Source of the DNA: Lepisosteus oculatus
Taxonomy: Eukaryota; Chordata; Actinopteri; Semionotiformes; Lepisosteidae
NCBI RefSeq assembly: GCF_040954835.1
Contig: NC_090712.1
Span: forward strand, 9,884,784-9,948,783
Length of the DNA: 64,000 nt
Reading direction: 5' to 3'
The notes beneath the pieces were generated by a model. The model was not told the DNA's origin. It did no database searches and worked only from the letters and a program-made list of their open reading frames with translations. Below are positions 1 through 14,226 of the stretch, piece after piece; position 1 is the stretch's first letter, and every line of letters begins with the position of its first letter. Position numbers and translations under genes: made by a program.

Positions 1-143
1 GGAACACAGGAGATTTTGCTCTCTGTTTCTTTGGTAAGAAGTTTATTGCAAAGACAACATCTGAAGAGGGAGAAAAAGCAAAGAGCTGTGTTGACAAGCA
101 CGGTACTCTGGAAAGCACAAGAGGAAGAAAATAATCGTTTTTA

Positions 144-3304
<3,161 letters not shown>

Positions 3305-3399
3305 TTAGACATAAAGAACACATGTTAAGAAAGACACTTTTAGAAGCAGAATTCTTAAGTATGAACATTAATAGACAACTGAACATTCAACGGGATTGT

Positions 3400-4545
3400 A
3401 GTTAAATAGGGCGATTTAGTGGAGTACCACAGGGATCTGTATTAGTACCTTATCTCTTTCTAACTTATACCAATGATCTAGATTCTTGTATAGGCAGTAT
3501 GCCGCAGAGTAAACACCATTAACTTTGCAGACAATATAAAAATGGGAGGGTTAGCAAACCAATTTAAAAAAGATTGAGATAAACTTCAAGAGTGCGCAAA
3601 CACCTGACTGATAATGCTTAAATATAGAAATGTGCAGAATATTACATTCAAGTAGGAAAAATACAAATGACAAAATTAGAAATACTGAGCTTAAAGTGTA
3701 ATGTGTATTTAAAATGACATATTGTCTACACCTTTTAGGCAATAAGAGGAAGCACTGAAAAAGACAAACTAAATGTTGGGATAGAAAGTTAAAAGCTTAG
3801 AATTTACACCAAGGCATGTTGTGTTAATGAACAAGTAATAGGTTTATTCCATGCTGAAAAAAAGAAAACACAAAGTCTCGGCTGTGGAGCCTTCTTTAGG
3901 TGCGAACAAGCCTCCACTGCCGAAACGTTGTGTTTTCTTTCTTCTTTTTTTCAGCATGGAATAAACCTATTACTTGTTCCTTTGCAGCCTACGCATGCTG
4001 ACGCAGCTACCCACCTGAACTACTATGTTGTGTTAATATTTCACAATATACTTGTTAAATTTAATTTAGAATATTATGAACGATTCTCGTCACTGTATTA
4101 CACAAAAAAATTGCTGCTCTGGAATCAGTCCAGGGAAGTGCAACAAGAAGCATTCTGGGGCCTAAAGGAACGTCCTCTATGGACAGTTTAAAATACTGAA
4201 CCTTTATTTTTTTCTTGAATAGAGACCATGATGGACCTGATCCAAGGATTTAAAATACAAAAAAAATATGTAAAGGTACCTATAAAGTCAACCCACCCAG
4301 CAGACCCTTTCAGGATCAACTGTGAAGCATGAACCACAGGACTATGTGAAAGAACATTTTACACAAAGAGCAGAGCAGAGGGCAAAAGGGTTTACCCAAA
4401 GGGTTGTGGGACTATGGGTTCTTTCAAGGATTGGCTGGAAGAATCCTTGGATTAATGACCAACATCCAAATTATTTGGTTAGATGGGCCAAATAGTTCTC
4501 CTTCTTGTACACTTGTGGGTCTGTTATAAGAGGGTAACAGGTTTA
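3400..4545 (+). mobile_element. Degraded non-LTR LINE remnant (reverse transcriptase part)
   Basis: Around 3418-3545 the plus strand reads as a decayed reverse transcriptase: SGVPQGSVLVPYLF followed by a degraded FADD-like box near 3525. Near 4375-4440 the frame gives FTQRVVGLW, close to the C-terminal string of CR1/L2-type ORF2 proteins. The tail at 4470-4520 (agatgggccaaatagttctc) resembles the 3' end of a common fish LINE. Frameshifts and stops are frequent. The element is interrupted by the Penelope-like insertion at 3829-4024, so it is older than that. It lies in the first intron of SANBR. Confidence 0.6.
3816..4037. mobile_element. Fold-back Penelope-like insertion with 13-bp target-site duplication
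   Basis: A 196-bp insert (3829-4024) is bounded by identical 13-base direct repeats, atgttgtgttaat, at 3816-3828 and 4025-4037. Inside are two inverted arms of about 70 bases (3829-3900 and 3908-3979) sharing gaacaagtaataggtttatt and cagcatggaata. A further 45 bases extend beyond the right arm. Both arms carry the context GGC-loop-GCC-GAAAC seen in Penelope-like elements. A third copy of the same family lies at 11990-12064. Assignment to Penelope-like elements is inference. Confidence 0.6.
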
Positions 4546-5639
4546 TAAGGCTTCACTTTTTTTCTGCCAATATAATGAAGAATAATTCTGTTTATTGAAG
4601 ACCAAGCTGAAACCAATCACATTTTTAATTTGCCATTATAAAGTGAGTTTCGTCCCACGTCCTAAAATAATTAATTTAGCTAGACTAATGAGGCGTTGTC
4701 AATTAAGGCAATTAAAAAAGAAAGCGCTCTCTTGTTATAGCCTCTCCCACGCAAGTAATTCCGCATAAATTAAAAATAGGCAATGTGTAACTCTGCCAAA
4801 GACATTTTTTAAAACTTGTCATAAACGTGTATGAATCGAGAGTCCTCTTGGATTTTGAACATGGTCTTCCTATGTCTTGATTTTCTTTTAGCCTAAAATG
4901 TCATTTAAGAGAAAAGCTGAGATCGCCTTTGCTGAGGCAAATCAAAAATAAGAGTCCGCCCTGCTACTGTACATAGTTTAAAAGGTATGTCAAGGACACT
5001 TAAAAGATTATTTGTAATATTTCAACATTGTAAAGTTCACAATTTTTCTTTTTTTCCCCCAGGATCTCATTTTGTTAGCTAGGTAGCACATAATTCTGAA
5101 ATGCTAGCAATACTACCCAACACCATGCAGAACTGAACCTAACGCCATGCAGAATAACGTTCGTCATAAAAGATTGATGACGTCCGTACGCATTGCGCTT
5201 CCCAGGAAACACCACCACAATGCCTTATGTTCCTCACAATGAATGAGGCAATAAAAACCATGTAACAACGAAATGTAATAAATATAATAACTTCCAAATT
5301 ATAAATGCGTTAATTTAAGGCTTTATTATAGTAGCTTTATCAATTTAAAGCATGCTATGCCATGTAATACTTAGCTAATTTTCTCATTAAAGGGTCCTCC
5401 TCTTCTTTTCAAAAGCTTTATAAGATATATCCAGTCTTGACATAAAAGACAGCAATTACATTAATTCGTTTACAACACGAAAAGCCACAGTTCTCGGTAT
5501 CTGCCACCCGGTCATCCAGTGGTGCATTAGCTAGACATTTCACTTTATTATAGTGCTGCAGTAAGATCCCCCTCCCTTCACTTACACCGATAGCTGCAAG
5601 TTTTGACAGACAAGCCAGCGGAGCAATCATTGTAATCTG

Positions 5640-5830
5640 CGAAAATCAGACGGGTCTCCCAGTGACCGGAATATACCTATTCTTAGCCAATCAGTAATCA
5701 GTGGGCGGTGCTTTCCGCTCTTGTGTTAGTGAGTGTTGCAGATGACTAGGTTCCCTTCCGGTGCCGCAGTGCAGGTGGGTTAGGAAAGCGTCGCCGTTGC
5801 CTAGTAACAGTTGAGTTTTGGTGCTTGTAG
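5640..5830. promoter_or_regulatory. Putative bidirectional promoter, SANBR / coiled-coil gene
   Basis: Interval between the two divergent genes. It is more CpG-rich than its surroundings and contains a CCAAT motif (gccaatca at 5686), a GC-rich block (gtgggcggtgc near 5701) and an X-box at 5796-5808. I see no clear TATA box. Transcription start sites cannot be placed from sequence alone. Confidence 0.5.
5796..5808. promoter_or_regulatory. X-box, predicted RFX-binding site
   Basis: The sequence GTTGCC-T-AGTAAC is a perfect match to the palindromic X-box consensus (GTNRCC, 0-3 spacer bases, RGYAAC) bound by RFX factors at promoters of ciliary genes. It lies about 535 bp upstream of the coiled-coil gene ATG and inside the shared promoter interval. 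Confidence 0.7.
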
Positions 5831-6342
5831 TCATTTGTACACGTATTTTTTTAATCCAGTTTTATAGTTGTATGTCGAATTACGAAATGTCATCTTGACA
5901 TATTTGTAGGATACATTTCCTTTTTTGCTCTTTACTGTTGTCTGCCTTTGCGTATTCCACTTTTTGTGATTAAACAGAAAAGTTTGTGTTGGCAATTTTC
6001 ACATAGCTTTGCGTTGACCATCTTCTTTCGGACCACATACAAAGCTTTCAGTCAGTTGTTTAGCTTCCTTACGGAGTTTAACATCTAAAGACGGAGCTTT
6101 GAAATAAATGGTCCAAATACAGATAATATAAAAATATATTGCGTCTTTACAACTGTTTATTAAATTGTATTAGGATTCACAGAAACATTGTGCGTGTTTC
6201 TGTGTGCTTTTCACAGGTGGGATGATGGTGGACAGACAATAAGATGCATCGTGATGTGAAAAAACCTTTCATCTGTTTTCGCAGAGAAAAGTACATTCGT
6301 TTTATCAGGGTCTAATACCTAGGCGTTGCTTTAGAAAAAAAA

Positions 6343-9300
6343 ATGGCTTCTGCGAGAAACACAAACTGTAATTCAAAACTACACAATTCAAGAGCATCCA
6401 CCAGACAGCTGTCAGACAGAAGCGAAGCGTCAGTCACAAGAGCAGCTCAACGCCCCAGAGAGCAGTGTCATGTGACTGGTGTGGCAGTGCCACTGTGTGG
6501 GGCACGGGCCCCTGTCAGGATGGAGTCAAAGTCAAGAGTTATTGGTAGAGAGAAGATGGCAAAATCAGTGAGGGATAAATCGACACAGGTAATAATACTG
6601 TGCAGTCTGTGACTGAACTTGATGTTGACTCCTTTTCCTTTCAGAGGTTCCACAAGCGATTTAATGTTTTGTTCTTTTTTGTTGTTATTGTCTGCAGAAG
6701 GACTGAAAGGCATAAATGGACAAACACAAGTGACACTAATGCTGCCTCTACAGACAAACTGTCTGGCTAATCTGAGAAACAGCCAGAACAAATTAACCCA
6801 AATTTGCTTAATTTGTTTTATCAGTGAAATAATGATACTTTGGCTACTGTGTAGTGCCGTTAATGATGTGGGACAATTTGTGTTTGTGTTATTATGTGTT
6901 ATTATTTAATTGATATATTCTTGTTATTCATGAATATGTTTTAGAAAAAAATATTTTATTTAGCAATTCCAAATTATATTCCAATATATAAAATCTCGGA
7001 GTATTTTTTCCACATACCTAGACTTGGTATACCTGTGCATGCTTACTGTATGTCATATACATCTGTATTGGTGAATTGTGAATAATCTTGTTATTTGGCT
7101 CCACAGGTATCTCTTCTTCACAATAGTTTACTGGAAAGGAATGCAGTTCTTGAGAAAGAAATCTTGCATCTAAAAGGCGAATTAAAGGAAAAGGTCCTGT
7201 GCATGTCCAGTTTATCCACACTAATACAGGAAAAGGTAGCTTGTATCCCAAGTCATGATTACATACTTAAAAGTACAGGATAAACTAATATTCATTTAAG
7301 CTGTGAGTCACTTTTGTAACATTTCACATTTATATGTGTTTCATGCCTAGGATGTGGAACATTTGAAAGAACTGACTTCTGAAAGAGAGCTCCATTGTCA
7401 GACCAAAGCTCAGCTGCAGAAAGCCAAAATGGCAGTGCAAGAACAGATGCAGATAAATCACGAACGCACTTCAGCCTGTGAACAAACAATCAAGGAGCTG
7501 AAATTGCTGGTACTGTATGTGTAATGCATCAAGGCAGCATGGTGCCATGGTGGTTAGTGCTACTGTCTCAAACCCTTTGGGTCCTGGGTTTAATTCTGGA
7601 CCTGTGGTACTTTTTCTGTGGAGTTTGCATATTATCCTTGAATGCATGGGGGTTTTCTTCAGGTACTTTTGTTTTCTCTCACAGTATATATGCTGCCCGG
7701 GTTAACTGTTACCTTTAATGAGTGTCTGTGCCCTACAATAGTCTGGAATTCCATCTACAGTGTAAATCAGTTATTGAAAATGATGTAGGGGAACTACATC
7801 ACATTGGGAATGGTCTGTCTACAAATTGGGTACTTCAAACTAATTAAAGTTTTTTTTGTTGAGTTGGTTAGAGTAAACTCCTATTCCAGTGCCCCATTAG
7901 TTTTTATGTGAAAGACTGTGTGCAACAAATGGGAAAAATATTTCTCCAACATTTGCACATTATTAAAATATTTTAATAGAGCTGTTTGATGCTGAGCCTG
8001 GTGTTAAGGCTGAAGCTCACTACTGAAAATCTCTATAATGTACTTTTTGCAGCATAATGTGAATATTGCAGAGTTAAAAAAAGAGATGGACTCTGAGAGA
8101 CACAGCAACAATGAAAAAATCAGCAAGTTGAAACAACAGGTCTCAGACATCCTTGAAGGAAGATCTTGGTAATTATTTTATAAACAAATAAAAAAAATAT
8201 TCTAACTGCTATTTCCTATCCAAATAACAGATTAACAGTTAACATTAACTGTTGCACTTTTGAAAATATATTAAAATTGCTTAAAAAAACTATTAATTGC
8301 ATTAGAGATGCGTTTGGACTAGATTTATCTTCAATCTAGAGATTCTAGATTCTATCTAGAGATTTTGAAGAATGTCCTGCAAACCTTTATCCAATGTGTT
8401 TGGTCACAGTGTGTTTTAAAACTTTCAGGGCGCGACATCAACAGCTTGAGGATCTCACTAAGGAAATAGTCAGACTGACTGAAGAAACCAAAACTCTAAA
8501 GAAACAATTAACAGCAGAGCAAATTCCAAAAATGGTACATAACCCCCTTTAAGAATGAATTAACATAAATGCTAAAAAGCATTTTTTTAAAACTTAAGAA
8601 ATAGTTTATAAAAATGACTACTGTGTCAATGAAGGTGTTTTGCCATGTTAGAAATTAGAGTGCATATCATATCATATCATAAAGGAATCTGTTTATTTTA
8701 AATATTAACATTAAAAAAAAGAAACTATTATTTTTGCTTCTATTTAGTCAAAACAATGTAAGAGGAATAAGTATTCACATAAGGTAGTATGGTATGATTC
8801 TGGAATGCATTATGACTAAATAGTAATAGTAAATTATTATTTTGTATTTAAAAGTTATTTTTCATTATTTAAACCTTGTGTCTAGTATAAACCTTGAACT
8901 TTTCAGTCTAAAATGGCCAAGTAGTATTGTCAGAATATTACTGTATATAATAAAGGTAAGTTTTGTTTAAGCTGTAAATTAAAACCTATACTACATAATG
9001 TTTTATTCTACATTTTGTGTTGACTGGAAGTCAGTATAGTTTGTGTTTTGTATGTCAAGAAAAACAAAATTGCTATCCAGACATTTTTCCAAATTTTCTT
9101 ATTTTAAATCTTAGGCCTACATTAAATAAAAACTTTGACTCACTTAACAAATGTGAATTATAACCCCAATACTTGAAGAAACAAAGAAAAAAAAATGAAA
9201 TACAGGCCTTGTAAACTAGTCGGCAGATGAACTGAAAATTTTCATTTAATCTGGGTCTTAGTGTGTTAATGGTGTTGTTTTTTCCCCGTCTTTGTTTTCC

Positions 9301-10890
9301 AACTATTTGTTCTCCATGAAGTGTAAAAATTGTAAATCCTTACAATCAAGATTAGAAGAGAAGACCTTGCAGCTCAGACTTAAGGAAAAGACTGTAGAAG
9401 AACTGCACAACTTTTGCAAGAGGTTTGAGAAACAGCTGACACAGCAGGTAAAAACTTTAATGTTAATTTCATGGAGCAAGGAAATAACGGTACCGATTAA
9501 GTTTGCCCATTTAAACAATGGTAATGTAATAACCGTGGAGCAGTAGAATTTAGCACATATATTAATGGGGCCTTGGGAAAATGTTCCCTGATCTTTCAAG
9601 TAAATGAATGTACACATCAGAGGGCTCGAACAGTACTACAAGAAGGTGCGTGGTGTGCTTTTAGGAATTAAAATTGCTTGCACACAACAGAATTCCGTCG
9701 GTTGTGGAACATGCTATGAAGATTACTATTACAAATGAGAATTACTCACCTGAAGCATTGTTATAATAGGAAGAGCAGTCCTGCTGAGGCATTTGGGTTC
9801 TGTTGAAATTAGATCAGCTTTTGGCAAACACCGTGTAACAGCTAGGTTGTAACAGAGCTGAAATTTGTACAAAAGCAGATGGCCGACAATATACCAAACA
9901 GCAAATAACCAACAGAACCTGTTGAAATTATCTTCAAGGTTGAACACAACAGTTGAATTTTTTCTATGAAAGTTCCCTTGAAGTCATCAGTATGAGACAA
10001 AATTGCCAAACAGCAACAGTGTGAATAGTGATGTACTGTATGAAACATAGTACCTGTTACTTGTACCAAATGATTATGGTACTACAACTACAAGCTGGAG
10101 CCTGGCAGTCATGGTTAGGGTTCCTTAAGCCTGGTTTAACAAAATATTGTGGATAGATGAGGCCCATTTCACATACTTTACCAAGACCATGTCAACAGTT
10201 GTAAATGCATTGGTTTAGAACTAGGGACTAGGTCTTGGTAGACTTAAGACGGACCAAATCCTACATGGTCAGGTCAAACTACAACGGATTGAAGCAAAAG
10301 TGCCTTGAAATGTCGTTTTCTTTCAGTGGAAGATGTTTTTCAGGGAGACGTTTTTACTGGTTAATCCATGGTCCCATAAAATGTATTATGGAAACAGTAT
10401 ATTATGGAAACATGTCATTCTCATACATCGGTAGCAAAAGAATTTGCAATAGAGAACCTTTATGCTGGATGTTGCATTCCTGTGAAAATAATTCTCTTAC
10501 ATTTTGTGATCGTAAATTGACAGTTCTTTTAAGCTTGTCTGCCACAATGTCTACATCTGATGTGGTGTATGTTTTGACTGTGTGGCCAAAGTCTAATATA
10601 TTTGATATTGTGGTAGATCTCAAAGATGCCATTCTTTATCACATGGCTCTCTAGAACACACAACATTCGTCTATGCCCATGCATGTGCTTTATAGTGTCC
10701 CCTTGTGTGTACTGTTGTTGGGAACATATGTGGCCCTTTTGGGACATGGATTTTCATTCTTCTATAGCAGGGTTGTTATGATAGTTACTTTAACATTTTC
10801 AACTGCTCTTTTATTGTACTGAAGGACAAATGCTTTCTTTCTATTTCTAAACAGGATAAGCTGTTAGGATTGTCAGTGAAGACTGATTGA
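6343..10890 (+). CDS. Unnamed coiled-coil protein, probably ciliary or centrosomal
   Basis: Seven exons join in phase: 6343-6588, 7107-7235, 7351-7509, 8053-8168, 8429-8534, 9322-9447 and 10855-10890, giving 305 aa. Residues 1-82 are basic and Ser/Arg-rich. Residues about 83-294 are nearly continuous heptad-type coiled coil rich in Leu, Glu and Lys (LLERNAVLEKEILHLKGEL, LKKEMDSERHSNNEKI), interrupted at the exon 5/6 junction by IPKMCKNC, which contains a CxxC (C253, C256). The last exon adds eleven residues and a stop. Every intron except the fourth is phase 0, so a skipped phase-0 exon cannot be excluded. There is no signal peptide or membrane segment. I do not recognise the family. The X-box upstream suggests an axonemal, basal-body or centrosomal role; this is inference. 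Confidence 0.75.
7533..7752 (+). mobile_element. tRNA-like fish SINE fragment
   Basis: Contains ccatggtggttagtgctact, a tRNA-like A-box region, then a B-box-like ggtttaattctgg. This is followed by the fish repeat signature tgtggagtttgcatatt and a degraded tctctcacagtatatatgc. It sits in the third intron of the coiled-coil gene, right after the exon 7351-7509 donor. Open frames here are shadows of the repeat. Confidence 0.65.
9448..10854. other. Last intron of coiled-coil gene, probable decayed repeat
   Basis: Contains a 139-codon open frame at 10235-10654 with no recognisable domain and an unlikely composition. Near 10150 the plus strand reads WIDEAHFTYF, reminiscent of the DEAHF box of some DDE transposases, but no second box is visible. 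I treat the interval as intron with a possible old transposon relic. Confidence 0.35.
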
Positions 10891-13800
10891 CATCATCTGA
10901 AATGATAACAACAATGTTGAGTGTGAATTGTGACGTTTTATAAAAGCTACAGTTTTTAGTGATTTTTTTCATTTTATACCCACCCAATATGGAATTGACA
11001 ATTATTTCTTTACGTTTTGGCTGACTTTCAAAGACTCCTGAACAGCATGGGAAGAATGAGGAACTGCAGGCTTGTTGATCCAACCTGCCTACCCATTGAC
11101 CCTTTCTTCTTTTCTCATTAATCCACAGTGCTGAATGGAAAAGTTAACTGTAGGAGTGAAGTGTCTCTCTTTGACATTACTACTGGCCCTTGGGAACTTA
11201 GGAAGTCATAGGAATTGCCTACACAAAAGTCAGGAGAACTCTGGTTAACTAATCCTAGCCCTCCACGGTAAAGGGCTAACTCTTTTTACTAAAAATGCAG
11301 CAAAATTGTTTACCGATTACTATTTCCTACTGGAATTTATAATTTATATTAAGCATTAACATGTTTATGTATTGGTTAGAGTATCCTGATGGACTTCTAT
11401 AGATGGAAGTGTCATTATACAGTATATTGATACACCTTTGGACATTGTTTTCAAATTAAACTGAACTTCTTCAAAAGGTACTGCTGCATACCTCAAGGAA
11501 CATATAGAATGCAAGTTTAAATGGAGTAACTAATTTCATTATACTAGATATCTGACAATTGTATTTTGAACATAACAGGAACATGATAAGCATTCTGTGT
11601 GCTATGAACTAAACATCGTTAATAAGGTCTCGAAGACGTATGTACCGTAGTAAGCTAATAGCTGACATAAAAAGGAAGCTAGCAAATGAAGTTTGGGAGG
11701 AATAACAGCATGTTAATCTCACCCAGCCGTTCTCAAGATGTTTGTCCAGCTTACAGCTATCCATCCCCTTTCCTCGTCCTCAGGCCAGGGGGCTACCAAG
11801 TAACCAAGTGGGTTGAGACAAAACTGTCCTACTAAAATAATCCACATTTACAAAGCATCTGATCTTGGATGTTGTTATTCCTTGTGACTTTCAGTTAAGC
11901 TCAATAGTAATAAATTATCTGAATGTACCTAAGCTCAAACAAAAGACATGGCTTGCATTGTAATTTTCTTTATATATTCTATATGTAAAGGAACAAGTAA
12001 TAGGTTTATTCCATGCTGAAAAAAAGAAGAAAGAGAACACAACGTTTCGGCCATGGAGCCTTCTGTATGCTACATTTACAGTCAATCTGAAATTTATTCC
12101 TGTCATCTGTGGATCTTTTAGTTTACATTTCTGTAGACACAAAGCCTAAAGTAATTAAATGTACATACTGATATATATAAAAAAAATTGAAAGTCTGCGA
12201 TGATCATAAAAAGACTGAAATAATGTGACTCCACGAACCTCATCACTTACTAATTAATCTATTTAATAACAGGAACTGCTGTTGAACAAACGTTTTATTA
12301 TGTCAAAATAAGTCTCCATTTTTACATGTACATTTTAGAGACGTTGACTCAAATTCTACAATAACACACCCCCTGAAAACAAGCCTGTGAATGGCTGTCA
12401 GATGCAGAAACTGACGTGGATCTGGAATATGAACAAAAACAGTTTAAAAATTATTTAAATTAACCATTTAAATAATAAGAGCAAACCATGTCAATAATTG
12501 GTACTACAGTACAGTATATTTTGTAATCGTTCATATGTACATTATGTTACATTATCTTCAAATCACATCCACTTTGGTATGATCCTAACATTAACATTCT
12601 TAAAATAGCAGGCTTCAATGAGTTTGTTCTAGGATACCTCAATAAATATGTAATAACCTAGTCTTAAGACAAACTTGTCTTTTTCTTCTAAATCAGTCAT
12701 ACCCCTTATATATGAGAGGGTCACATATTCACTTGAAAAGTCATCCAAATTTCTTTTAGTACATGTTTGTCTTCAGCATTTGCTTAAAAATCTGAATGTG
12801 AATTGTATTATTGATGAAATCATGTATTACCTGTAAAAACAGAAGGCATACTGTACCAATCTTAATATTTTTTGTTTTCACATTAAGTTGTTTTTAAAAA
12901 AATATTTTTTAAATCTAATTTTATTACAATCTGTTAGATGGGAAAAATAATAAAAAATTGCGTGGAAAGTTTGAATATTTGTGCATACTTTAATTCACGA
13001 TGTGCAAACACCTCTGCATCAATGAATTAGCATTACTAATACTTGAGAGGAAGCTTAGATTTTCACCAAGCCAAACTTCCAAGTAAAGTAACCTTTAGTG
13101 TATAATGCGAATCTTTATACACTAAAAGATTTTACAATTCTAAGAATGCTTCGGTTATTCCGTAATAATAGCCTACTTCATAGTTTTGTGTGAAACACAA
13201 CTGACCAATCATTGCACACTAAATTAAACTAAATTAAATCCCCTGTACACTTTGTATTAACCTTTTAAATCACAAGCCCCCCAAAGGCACCCAGGAGCAA
13301 TTTCGATCTTTTCTCAAAGGTAAGAGACAACAGTATGAGTCAAAACAACAGTGCATCGAATGAAATACATGTAACAGGAAATTCCATGTTTACTCGTGTC
13401 ATATTCAACAATTCAGTGTGAAGCTCTTTAGCTTAAAAAAAGGATTGACAAAACAATGAAAGCCCTTCAAAGAAAACAATAAGGTATAGCTTTGTTATGG
13501 TAAAACATAGGTTTAATATATTAATATTTTTAATATTTTTAATTGATATTCTCCCTCTTATTTGGGATTTGGTTTTCATCCTAAAATGCTGACTTTGTTA
13601 AAAAATATATACTTTGTCATTAATACATAATGATTGAAACTTTTCACCAGAACAAAAAAACTCAGCATTATCCCATCTTTATAAAAAAAAGAACAATTCA
13701 CTTATTTTCCACTTATCCATTTTCTAAAACTTTCTCTTTTCAGTTTCAAATTTAAACCTATGGCCAAACAATCAAAGTTATATGCAAGTGAACAGCTTCT

Positions 13801-14226
13801 GGCAACCTGTTAATCTTAAATGCGTCTAGAATGTCCAATGTTATTAAAAATACACTGGCATAATTTAATGGCCTTCAATCATTATGACTACAAAATGCAA
13901 CCAGCAAGAGGTTTTCTGCCAGTGTCATCATTAAAAGAAAACCAAGGATATTTATTATCTCATCGGACACAGGAGACTGGGGGTCACCCAAAGTTTCCAG
14001 ACAACATATTTAATTTGTCTTGAAATGGCTTTTAGCTTCCTGTGATAATTGCTGCATTCACTTGTCAGTGAAGTGACGAAACGGACAGTGGGTCATCTGG
14101 TAATCTGAGCAGCCTGAGGACATAGAACGTTTTCAGTTTCTCCCCTTTCTTGACCAGTGATGTGTAGGGAATTGGTTTTAAAATCAAATTCCCCCCCAAA
14201 AAATGTTCACAGAAATAGTACAAATT
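10891..14226. other. Intergenic region between convergent coiled-coil gene and PEX13
   Basis: Holds the 3' UTRs of both genes. Candidate poly(A) signals are attaaa at 11455-11460 and aataaa at 11909-11914 for the plus gene, and aataaa on the minus strand at 13951-13956 for PEX13. The only repeat I recognise is the Penelope-like fragment at 11990-12064. The rest is AT-rich and without supported genes. Confidence 0.6.
11990..12064 (-). mobile_element. Single-arm Penelope-like fragment
   Basis: Nearly identical to the arms of the fold-back element at 3829-4024 (gaacaagtaataggtttatt, then ccatgctgaaaaaaag). On the minus strand it contains ggctccatggccgaaacgtt, a short hairpin followed by GAAAC. 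It ends abruptly at 12064 and I could not find a clear target-site duplication. Confidence 0.55.

Noticed and set aside
5418-5630. 70-codon minus-strand open frame near the SANBR promoter
   Set aside because: No conserved feature; the recognised SANBR coding sequence starts much further downstream at 3292.
7517-7718. Two overlapping plus-strand open frames
   Set aside because: Both are inside the tRNA-like SINE in an intron.
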